Below, one piece after another: positions 1 to 8,305 of a DNA stretch of 64,000 nt. The position numbers and the translations under genes were made by a program. The stretch is taken from positions 4,552,296-4,616,295 of the forward strand of contig NZ_KB217478.1 in the NCBI RefSeq assembly GCF_000331305.1, read 5' to 3'. This DNA comes from Calothrix sp. PCC 7103 (GTDB lineage: Bacteria > Cyanobacteriota > Cyanobacteriia > Cyanobacteriales > Nostocaceae). The notes under the pieces are model-generated. The model was not told the origin of the DNA. It ran no database searches and saw only the letters and a list, made by a program, of their open reading frames with translations. The stretch's first letter is position 1. Every line of letters begins with the position of its first letter.

Positions 1-1
1 T

Positions 2-172
2 TTAGACCGCTTCCACCTGGTAATTGACGTTATTGACCGTGTCTCTAAATTAGGCGCCTCAGTAGCTTATGTCAAGCAAATGCTTCAAGACAAATTAATT
101 GAACACAAACATTACATCCGCGAACATGGTGAAGATATGCCAGAAATTCGGGATTGGAAGTGGATGTATTAG
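2..172 (+). CDS. xfp: Phosphoketolase, C-terminal end (gene truncated by window edge)
   Basis: Only the last 56 codons are in the window. The frame opens at base 2 and reads [20 protein letters not shown], ending [13 protein letters not shown] and a TAG. This matches the conserved tail of xylulose-5-phosphate/fructose-6-phosphate phosphoketolase, which cleaves sugar phosphates to acetyl phosphate. Its position ahead of pflB, pflA and adhE fits a carbon-overflow or fermentation block, and acetate kinase (39.0 kb) would use its product. The N-terminal thiamine diphosphate domains lie outside the window, so integrity of the whole gene cannot be judged. Confidence 0.85.
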   Translation, partial: LDRFHLVIDVIDRVSKLGASVAYVKQMLQDKLIEHKHYIREHGEDMPEIRDWKWMY

Positions 173-907
173 TTAGCTATTTTTAGGTTAGATGTAGAGA
201 CCGAGTATATTCGGTCTCTCCTTGGCATACTTCTACACCGACCTTGCGGTACGTTGTTAGACTTTTACGCTATATAACTATATAGTAGAATCGCGATAAG
301 ATAGGTAAGGATTCACTGTTAATTCGTGGTTGTGGGCAAACTGACTTCCAAGGTGGGAGTGCCCTTCGGATGTATGAATCGATAACACAAAGGTGTTGAC
401 ACTGCCTGATGAAACATTGGTTCTGGTCATGATTATCGAGGAAATACAGTTTCCACTATTGGTGAACAGAAGCTGCTAGACGCTTGTTGGGACTAAATGG
501 GATATATGATTCCGCTAATATAGTAAAACTATACTGTACAATAATTACAAAATATTACAATATAAAAAGATATATTAATTAACAATCATAATTTGGAGTT
601 CCCTCAGCCAAACCCAGATATTTCAAGGTTATCAAAAGAGTAACAAGTTACTATCAACCAAATTGCGCTCGCAAATTTATTGGTATGTAAACTGGAACTA
701 TCCACATTACAAGCTTAAAATTCCAAATTGGAAAAAAATGTTTATCTTCTTCTCATAATTTTTTTAAGCTTATTCAGATATAATCAAATTGTAGAGACCA
801 GTTACAAGTTAAACACCCCACAAAACATCCACCCCAAGAGAATAAGCAAGATATAGTCACAACCCAAAACTCGAATAACCAGAGATAAACAACTGGGGGA
901 ATAAAAT
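173..907. other. Long intergenic stretch before pflB; unexplained 240-520 block
   Basis: No complete gene was found. Bases about 300-510 are less AT-rich than their surroundings and carry several short inverted repeats (for example GGAAA-tacag-TTTCC near 450 and overlapping CCAC-tatt-GGTG). In one frame, stretches such as NTVSTIGEQKLLDACWD look protein-like but are interrupted by stops. It could be a decayed gene end or a structured RNA. Bases 520-900 are AT-rich and should hold the pflB promoter; no convincing FNR- or NtcA-type box was seen. Confidence 0.4.
196..219 (+). terminator. Hairpin after phosphoketolase gene
   Basis: Perfect 9-bp inverted repeat AGAGACCGA / TCGGTCTCT with a 6-nt loop, 24 nt after the stop codon. 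There is no strong T-run after it, so it may be a dispersed hairpin repeat acting as a terminator. Confidence 0.5.
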
Positions 908-3133
908 ATGCTGGAACAATGGCATAGCTTCAAAAGTGGTAAATGGATGAAAGAAATCAACGTCCGCGACTTCATCCAGAAAAATTACACTCCTTACACA
1001 GGCAACGAATCTTTTTTAACATCTGCAACCCAAAAGACTCAAACACTCTGGCATCAGGTTCAAGATTTAATGGCTGTTGAACGCGAAAAAGGTATTTTAG
1101 ATACAGATACTGAAGTTGTTTCTACTATTACTTCCCATCGCCCAGGTTACATTAACCGCGAACTCGAACAAATAGTCGGATTGCAAACAGAAAAACCCCT
1201 CAAACGCGCTATAATGCCCTTTGGTGGTATTCGCGTTGTTAAGGATTCATTACAAGCTTACGGTTACGAAATAAGTCCTAAAACGGCAGAGACATTCACC
1301 AAATACCGCAAAACTCATAACGATGGGGTATTTGATGCCTATACTCGCGAGATGCGGTTATGCCGACATTATGGCATTATTACAGGATTGCCAGATGCTT
1401 ACGGACGCGGCAGAATTATCGGAGATTATCGGCGAGTTGCATTGTATGGTGTTGATGCCCTAATTGAAGATAAAAAAGCGCAACTAGGGTCTCTAGAATT
1501 AGATGTAATTGACGAAGATACAATCCGTCTGCGCGAAGAAATTTCTGAACAAGTTAAAGCATTATTTGAACTCAAAGAAATGGCTGCAAGCTATGGTTTT
1601 GATATTAGCAAGCCAGCAGCTAATGCCAAAGAAGCCCTACAGTGGCTATATTTTGGATATCTTTCAGCAGTTAAAGAACAAAACGGCGCCGCAATGTCCT
1701 TGGGACGAGTTTCTACGTTCCTCGATATTTACTTTGAACGTGACTTACAACAAGGTAAAATAACTGAATCTGAACTGCAAGAACTCATCGACCATTTTGT
1801 TATGAAGTTGCGGATGGTAAGATTCTTGCGGGCACCTGACTATAATCAGCTATTCTCTGGTGATCCTACTTGGGTTACTGAATGTGTTGGTGGTATGGGT
1901 GAAGATGGCAGACCCTTGGTGACAAAAAATAGTTTCCGCATCCTGCATACTTTGTATAACCTAGGACCAGCACCAGAGCCTAATTTAACCGTGTTATGGT
2001 CGGAACGTTTGCCAGATAACTTTAAGCATTTCTGTACCAAAGTCTCAATTAAGACAAGCTCAATCCAGTATGAAAATGATGATTTGATGCGTCTTTATTG
2101 GGGAGATGATTACGCAATTGCATGTTGTGTTTCAGCAATGCGAATTGGTAAACAAATGCAATTCTTCGGCGCCAGAGTTAACCTTGCTAAGTGCTTGCTG
2201 TATGCTATTAACGGCGGTAAGGATGAAAAATCGGGCGAGCAAGTTGCAGCAGAAATTGTGCCTATTACTTCAGAATATCTAGATTACCAAGAGGTTTGGA
2301 GTAAATTTGAAAAAATGATGGCATGGTTGGCGAAAGCTTATATTAATACGCTCAACGTCATCCATTACATGCATGATAAATACTGCTACGAACGCATCGA
2401 GATGGCATTACACGACCGTGATATTCTGCGAACAATGGCTTGCGGAATTGCAGGATTGTCAGTCGTTACAGATGCTTTGTCTGCTATCAAATACGCAAGA
2501 GTAAAAGTATTGCGGGAAAACGGATTAGCTGTTGATTATCAAATTGAAGGAGATTTTCCTAAATACGGAAATAATGACGACCGAGTTGATGAAATTGCGG
2601 TGCATTTAGTCACCAGATTCATGAACGAACTTTGTAAACACAAGACCTATCGTAATGCAATACCTACACAGTCGGTGCTAACAATTACCTCAAACGTGGT
2701 GTATGGCAAGAAAACAGGAAATACACCCGATGGCAGAAAAGCTGGAGAACCCTTTGCACCTGGCGCCAACCCGATGCATGGACGCGATACAAAAGGTGCA
2801 GTAGCATCGCTGGCATCGGTCGCAAAACTCCCTTATGAGTATGCACAAGATGGTATTTCCAATACTTTCTCAGTAGTACCATCGGCATTAGGTAAATTAG
2901 AAGTTGACCAAATTACAAATCTGGTTGGAATGCTTGATGGTTACTTCCACGATGGAGGACATCATATTAATATCAACGTCTTGAACCGGGACACATTAAT
3001 GGATGCTATGGAACATCCAGAATTATACCCGCAGTTGACTATTCGGGTTTCGGGTTATGCAGTAAACTTTATAAAATTGACGCGCGAACAGCAGCTTGAT
3101 GTAATTAAGCGGACGTTCCACGAAAGGTTCTAA
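908..3133 (+). CDS. pflB: Formate C-acetyltransferase (pyruvate formate-lyase)
   Basis: Converts pyruvate and CoA to formate and acetyl-CoA using a glycyl radical, under anaerobic conditions in the cytoplasm. The 741-residue protein is close to the usual ~760. It has the paired active-site cysteines (Cys406-Cys407, in IACCVSAMR) and the C-terminal radical loop RVSGYAV, with the radical glycine at about residue 716, 26 residues from the end. A strong ribosome site (GGGGGA) lies 9 nt before the ATG. The activating enzyme gene follows 462 bp downstream. Pfl is uncommon in cyanobacteria, so this block is an accessory trait. No formate channel gene (focA) is next to it. Confidence 0.97.
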   Translation: MLEQWHSFKSGKWMKEINVRDFIQKNYTPYTGNESFLTSATQKTQTLWHQVQDLMAVEREKGILDTDTEVVSTITSHRPGYINRELEQIVGLQTEKPLKRAIMPFGGIRVVKDSLQAYGYEISPKTAETFTKYRKTHNDGVFDAYTREMRLCRHYGIITGLPDAYGRGRIIGDYRRVALYGVDALIEDKKAQLGSLELDVIDEDTIRLREEISEQVKALFELKEMAASYGFDISKPAANAKEALQWLYFGYLSAVKEQNGAAMSLGRVSTFLDIYFERDLQQGKITESELQELIDHFVMKLRMVRFLRAPDYNQLFSGDPTWVTECVGGMGEDGRPLVTKNSFRILHTLYNLGPAPEPNLTVLWSERLPDNFKHFCTKVSIKTSSIQYENDDLMRLYWGDDYAIACCVSAMRIGKQMQFFGARVNLAKCLLYAINGGKDEKSGEQVAAEIVPITSEYLDYQEVWSKFEKMMAWLAKAYINTLNVIHYMHDKYCYERIEMALHDRDILRTMACGIAGLSVVTDALSAIKYARVKVLRENGLAVDYQIEGDFPKYGNNDDRVDEIAVHLVTRFMNELCKHKTYRNAIPTQSVLTITSNVVYGKKTGNTPDGRKAGEPFAPGANPMHGRDTKGAVASLASVAKLPYEYAQDGISNTFSVVPSALGKLEVDQITNLVGMLDGYFHDGGHHININVLNRDTLMDAMEHPELYPQLTIRVSGYAVNFIKLTREQQLDVIKRTFHERF

Positions 3134-3142
3134 GAATAATGC

Positions 3143-3175
3143 AGGGTGAGTATCACTACTCACCCTTGTTTATTT
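3143..3175 (+). terminator. Rho-independent terminator after pflB
   Basis: Perfect 10-bp stem AGGGTGAGTA / TACTCACCCT with a 4-nt loop (tcac) followed by TTGTTTATTT, 9 nt after the pflB stop. It implies that pflA has its own promoter, at least in part. Confidence 0.85.
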
Positions 3176-3595
3176 AGTATGTTAAAAACCTCTCCCCTAA
3201 CCCCTCTCCTACCCAAGAGAGGGAGAAATGTACTCACCTTCCCTGGAGTTGGGGGTTAGGTTTGGAGAATAAGATTGCTTGTAAAAAACAATGGAAGTTT
3301 ATCATGTTGAGACATTTATTTAGCTTTCTTAACTTACAAAACCCTGACAGATACTGTTAAATTTATAAACATGGATTAATATAGTAGTGTCAGTAATTAA
3401 AAACTTGAAATTGATTACAGCAGATTTAAAAGTTTTCCCTAATGTATCCACAAATATTAAGTAGGAGAATTTTAATAAAAATATTGATTTTTTAAATAAC
3501 TTTCTACAGCAATATACCCTTACATTTTTTAGGTATAACTTATAGTTAGGTTGAGCATATAATATTAGTGGGTTGTATTAAGGTAGGCAAAGGTT
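3176..3595. other. pflB-pflA intergenic region with a cyanobacterial dispersed repeat
   Basis: Bases 3189-3270 carry the common CTCCCCTAACCCC type repeat with a facing GGGGTTAGG arm (3196-3204 and 3252-3260). The remaining ~320 bases are AT-rich with no ORF, and probably include the pflA promoter. Confidence 0.5.
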
Positions 3596-4381
3596 ATGCC
3601 AAATCTAGAATTTCCAACAACTAAAGTCGAAAATAATAAAGTAGTTCCAGAAATTACTTCTGGCTACATACACTCAGTAGAAAGTTGTGGGACTGTTGAT
3701 GGTCCAGGTATTCGTTTTGTAGTCTTCACATCTGGTTGTCCGCTTCGTTGTCTTTATTGCAGCAATCCTGATTGTCGGAAACTGGAAAATGGTAAACAAA
3801 TCAGTGTTGATGAAATTGTCACCGAAATCCAGAAGTATACATCTTATATGAAATCTTCTGGCGGTGGTGTTACAATAAGTGGTGGAGAACCTTTATTTCA
3901 ACCTAACTTTGTTCAAGAAATTTTCAAACGCTGTAGGTCATTAGGTATTCACACAGCATTGGATACTTCCGGTTTTTGCGATTTAGAATCTGCAAAATCT
4001 GTACTCGAATTTGTTGATTTAGTGTTACTAGATATTAAATCATTTGACCCAATAACCTATACATATGTAACAGGTGTTAGAATTGAACCAACGTTGGCTT
4101 TAGCTAAATACTTGGATGAAATAAAGAAGCCAACTTGGATTCGATATGTATTAGTTCCTGGTCTTACCGATGACCCTAAAAATATTGCAGGTTTAGCCGA
4201 TTTTCTCGCAACACTTAACAATGTTGAAAGAGTTGAGGTTTTACCATTTCATAAAATGGGTGAATACAAATGGGAACAATTGGGTTTTGAATACTTGTTG
4301 AAAGAAACTCCTACATCATCTCCAGAACAAGTACAAGTAGCAATAGATATTTTTCGGAGTAAGGGAATTTTCGCTATTTGA
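3596..4381 (+). CDS. pflA: Pyruvate formate-lyase activating enzyme (radical SAM)
   Basis: Installs the glycyl radical on PflB using S-adenosylmethionine and a [4Fe-4S] cluster. The 261-residue protein has the radical-SAM triad CPLRCLYC (Cys48, Cys52, Cys55), the following GGGVTISGGEPLFQ SAM-binding stretch, and the PflA-type N-terminus ESCGTVDGPGIRFVVF. The length is typical (E. coli PflA is 246). It sits between pflB and adhE on the same strand, 59 bp before adhE, so it probably belongs with both. Confidence 0.96.
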   Translation: MPNLEFPTTKVENNKVVPEITSGYIHSVESCGTVDGPGIRFVVFTSGCPLRCLYCSNPDCRKLENGKQISVDEIVTEIQKYTSYMKSSGGGVTISGGEPLFQPNFVQEIFKRCRSLGIHTALDTSGFCDLESAKSVLEFVDLVLLDIKSFDPITYTYVTGVRIEPTLALAKYLDEIKKPTWIRYVLVPGLTDDPKNIAGLADFLATLNNVERVEVLPFHKMGEYKWEQLGFEYLLKETPTSSPEQVQVAIDIFRSKGIFAI

Positions 4382-4440
4382 GTCGTATGGTAGGCATTTC
4401 CCACCCTACTCTGTTGTAAATTCTGCAAAAGGATAAATTT

Positions 4441-6654
4441 ATGCAAGTAATGAATTGTAAAGTCAGTAATATCGAAGAATTAGAAGCTCTCGTCCAACGA
4501 GTAAAAGCTGCACAAGAAAAATTCTCAACTTTCTCTCAAGACAAAATAGATTTAATTTTCCAAAAAGCCGCATTGGCAGCTAATGCAGAACGAATATCTC
4601 TAGCAAAGATGGCTGTTTCGGAAACAGGTATGGGTATCATCGAAGATAAAGTGATTAAAAACCACTTTGCTTCAGAATTTATTTACAACAAATATAAACA
4701 TGAGAAAACCTGCGGTGTAATTGAAGTAGATAAATCTTTTGGTATCCAAAAAATTGCTGAACCTGTAGGTATTGTCGCTGGAATTGTACCTGTAACTAAT
4801 CCAACTGCAACAACAATTTTTAAGGCTTTAATTGCCCTAAAAACTCGTAATGCTATTATTTTCTCTCCGCACCCTAAAGCTAAAGAATGCACTATTAAAG
4901 CAGCAAAAATTATCCTAGATGCTGCAATTAACGCAGGCGCCCCATCAGATATCATCAGTTGGATTGATGAACCAACGGTAGAATTATCTAAAGCATTGAT
5001 GCAGCACCCGGGAGTGAAACTAATTTTAGCAACTGGTGGTCCGGGAATGGTTCGCGCTGCTTATTCTTCAGGACATCCATCGTTAGGTGTTGGCGCCGGA
5101 AATACACCAGCAGTTATTGATAGTAGCGCGGATATTCAAACTGCTGTTAGTTCAATTTTACTAAGTAAAACCTTTGATAACGGCATGATTTGCGCTTCCG
5201 AACAATCGGTTGTCGTTGTTGACGAAGTTTACGAGCAAGTAAAACACGAATTTATTTGTCGCGGCGCCTATTTTCTTAGCTCGGAGCAAAAACATCAGCT
5301 TGGTAGCTTGATTTTGAAAGAAGGGCGATTAAATCCAGCAATTGTTGGGCAGTCGGCAGAAGCTCTTGCAAAACTCGCACAAATTGAACTTAAACATGAA
5401 ATACATGAGTCTGGAACGGATACATATTGTCCTGTACCCAACTATAAAGTATTAATCGCTGAAGTGGAAAACATTGGCGCCACTGAGCCTTTTGCTTATG
5501 AGAAACTATCGCCAATTTTAGCAATGTATCGTGCTTCTAATTTCCACGATGCGGTAGCTAAAGCAGAAAAATTAATCGAATTTGGTGGTCTTGGGCACAC
5601 TTCAGTACTACATACTAACCCAGCTAATCTTGATGATATTGCCTATTTCGAGAATATCGTCAAAACATCACGGGTTCTGATTAACACACCATCATCACAA
5701 GGCGCCATTGGCGATTTGTATAACTTTAAACTAGATCCTTCACTAACATTAGGTTGTGGAACTTGGGGTGGTAATACAATTTCCGATAACGTCACACCAC
5801 ACCACCTATTAAATATTAAAACAGTGTCGGAACGGCGAGAAAATATGTTGTGGTTCCGTGTTCCACCAAAAATTTACTTCAAATACGGTTCATTACCAGT
5901 GGCTTTACGCGAACTAGCAGGAAAACAACGCGCTTTTATTGTCACAGACAAACCATTATTTGATTTAGGAATAGTAGATAAAGTCACAGCAGTTTTGGAG
6001 GAAATTGGGGTTAAATATGATATATTCCACGACGTCGAACCTGACCCGACACTTTCAAATGTTAATAAAGGATTAGCTCTACTACGAAGCTATCAACCCG
6101 ATGTCATAATCGCGATTGGTGGAGGTTCACCAATGGATGCCGCCAAAGTCATGTGGTTGATGTACGAACATCCAGACGTGGAATTTGAAGGGTTAGCGAT
6201 GCGGTTTATGGATATCCGCAAACGGGTGTATGAATTACCTTCTTTAGGTCAAAAAGCGATGATGGTGGCTATCCCCACAACTTCAGGAACTGGTTCAGAG
6301 GTTACACCTTTTGCCGTTGTGACCGATGACCGAGTAGGAGTAAAATACCCCTTAGCTGATTATGCTTTGACACCAAATATTGCCATCGCAGACCCAGAGC
6401 TAGTGCAAAACATGCCGAAGAAGTTAACAGCATATGGTGGTATTGATGCATTAACTCATGCGCTTGAATCCTACGTATCAGTAATGGCAAGCGATTTTAC
6501 CGACGGTTTAGCGTTACAGGCGATTGATTTACTGTTTAAATATTTACCCAGCGCTTACAAAAAAGGAGCAAATGACCCCGAAGCGCGAGAAAAAGTACAC
6601 TATGCAGCTACAATTGCTGGAATGGCATTTGCCAACGCTTTTCTAGGTAAGTAG
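4441..6654 (+). pseudogene. adhE: adhE, 5' part (bifunctional aldehyde/alcohol dehydrogenase, interrupted by IS)
   Basis: AdhE reduces acetyl-CoA to acetaldehyde and then ethanol. This 737-codon piece keeps the whole CoA-acylating aldehyde dehydrogenase half, with its catalytic Cys at about residue 251 (NGMICASEQS). It also keeps most of the iron-dependent alcohol dehydrogenase half (TTSGTGSEVTPF, first iron His in DALTHALESY). After Leu-Gly at 6648 the frame enters an IS630-type element and stops at TAG two codons later. The alcohol dehydrogenase half therefore lacks two iron-ligand histidines. The aldehyde dehydrogenase half may still fold and work. Start ATG has AAAGGA 7 nt upstream. Confidence 0.93.
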
Positions 6655-7732
6655 GTACGCAAAAATATTTATGCATTTCATGATAAACTATGACTAGAAA
6701 ACTAAAACGTCAAGAAAGGGGTGCGAACATGCGTTTTATCAAAGGATTAAGTCAAGAAACCATCAAAATTTTAGAAAGAATTTATAAATACAGTAAATAT
6801 CATCAAGTACGGCAGAGAGCGCAGTGTATAAAATTAAGTCATGATGGATATAAAATAACCGACTTAACTAAAATTTTTAATGTCAGTCGTCTAACGATTA
6901 CTAACTGGTTTGATGATTGGGATAATTATGTACTAGCTGGGTTATACGACAAAAAGGGAAGAGGAAGAAAGTCAAAATTAGATGATGAACAAAAAGAGCA
7001 GGTTAAACACTGGTCGCTTGAAAATTCAAGAAATTTACATATTGTAAGAATGAAAATTAGAGATGAATGGGGAATTGATGTTAGTAATGATACAATTAAG
7101 CGAGTTTTAGAGTTTTTTGATGTTACATGGCGCCGCATTAAAAGAGGCGTGGCAGGAGAGCCAGAAGAGTCAGTATACAAGCAAAAAAAGGAAGAATTAG
7201 AAGAATTAAGAAAACAAGACGATAGAGGAGAAATTGATTTAAGATATGTTGATGAAACAGGGTTTTGCTTAACTTCTTATGTTCCATATGCATGGCAAGA
7301 AAAAGGAGAAACTATTATTGTAAAAACTCAGAGAAGTAAGCGTTTAAATGCTTTAGGCTTTTTAAATAGAAGAAACGATTTAGAGGTTTATTTATTTGAA
7401 CGCAGCATTAATAGTGATGTTGTAATAGCATGTATTGATAAATTTTGTGAAACTCTTGAGAAAAAGACTGTATTAGTAGTTGATAATTCTTCAATTCATA
7501 CTAGTCATGCGCTACTTGATAAACTAGAAGAATGGAAAGAAAAAGGATTAACCTTATTTTTCCTACCCACATACTCCCCCGAATTGAATATCATTGAATC
7601 TTTGTGGCGTTTTATTAAATATTATTGGCTAGAAATAGATGCTTATGAGAGTTGGGAGAGGTTGGTTGAGTCAGTAGAATACATCTTAAAGAATTTTGGA
7701 GAAGAATATATAATCGATTTTGCGTAACTACT
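6650..7732 (+). mobile_element. IS630-type insertion sequence inside adhE
   Basis: The 1,083-bp element is bounded by 15-bp inverted repeats AGTAGGTACGCAAAA (6650-6664) and its near-perfect partner at 7718-7732 (one mismatch). It is flanked by TA on both sides (6648-6649 and 7733-7734), the target duplication expected of IS630/Tc1/mariner elements. Deleting the element with one TA joins the two adhE parts in frame as Leu-Gly-Ile-Cys-His-Ser-Met. It encodes one intact transposase in the same direction as adhE. The ends and the ORF look undamaged. Confidence 0.93.
6729..7727 (+). CDS. IS630 family transposase
   Basis: DDE transposase of about 332 residues. An N-terminal helix-turn-helix (about residues 15-55, with SRLTITNWFDDWD) is followed by the catalytic core: first Asp in RYVDETGF, second in VLVVDNSSIH, and the Glu in SPELNIIESLWRFIKY. 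I chose the ATG at 6729 because AAAGGGG lies 7 nt upstream; an in-frame ATG at 6690 would add 13 residues. The stop codon lies inside the right inverted repeat. No frameshift is seen, so it may still be active. Confidence 0.92.
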   Translation: MRFIKGLSQETIKILERIYKYSKYHQVRQRAQCIKLSHDGYKITDLTKIFNVSRLTITNWFDDWDNYVLAGLYDKKGRGRKSKLDDEQKEQVKHWSLENSRNLHIVRMKIRDEWGIDVSNDTIKRVLEFFDVTWRRIKRGVAGEPEESVYKQKKEELEELRKQDDRGEIDLRYVDETGFCLTSYVPYAWQEKGETIIVKTQRSKRLNALGFLNRRNDLEVYLFERSINSDVVIACIDKFCETLEKKTVLVVDNSSIHTSHALLDKLEEWKEKGLTLFFLPTYSPELNIIESLWRFIKYYWLEIDAYESWERLVESVEYILKNFGEEYIIDFA

Positions 7733-7745
7733 TATATGTCACTCA

Positions 7746-8246
7746 ATGGCACACAAGCTTGGCGCCACATTCCACGTACCCCACGGACTCGCGAACGCGC
7801 TGATAATATCGCATGTGATTCGTTACAATGCTACCGACATTCCCTTCAAACAAGCGATTTTCCCTCAGTATAAGTACCCTCACGCAAAGGAACGTTACGC
7901 ACAAATTGCTGATTACTTACATTTAGGTGGTAGTACACCTGATGAAAAAGTTGAACGACTAGTGTCAGCGATAGAACACCTCAAACATCAACTTGATATC
8001 CCCAGCACTATTAAAGAAGCATTAGGGAACGAAGATAAAGAATTCTATGCCCAGCTTGAAGATATGGCAGAACAAGCTTTTGACGACCAATGTACAGGTG
8101 CTAATCCTCGTTATCCACTGATGAGCGACTTGAAAGAATTATATGTCTTGGCTTATCAAGGTTGCCGTATCGACGCTGCACTTTATCACGTCGAACCTGA
8201 ATTTTTTAATAGTGATGCGCTCGCTACTCTCACAAACCTCGTCTAG
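7746..8246 (+). pseudogene. adhE: adhE, 3' part (C-terminal alcohol dehydrogenase segment)
   Basis: This open frame of 166 codons begins at an internal AdhE methionine in the order SMAHKLGATFHVPHGLANAL, which carries the last two iron-binding histidines. It continues through the helical C-terminal domain to the normal end. Together with the 5' part and the four codons restored at the junction, the ancestral protein is about 906 residues, against 891 for E. coli AdhE. No ribosome site precedes the ATG, so it is unlikely to be translated well. Confidence 0.92.
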
Positions 8247-8253
8247 ATAGGAA

Positions 8254-8277
8254 ATTGGGAATTCTCTAATTCCCAAT
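8254..8277 (+). terminator. Hairpin between adhE and the acetate-CoA ligase gene
   Basis: Perfect 10-bp inverted repeat ATTGGGAATT / AATTCCCAAT with loop ctct, 8 nt after the adhE stop. There is no T-run, so it may be only a partial terminator. Confidence 0.5.
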
Positions 8278-8305
8278 GCCCAATCCAATTTAATACTATA
8301 TAACT

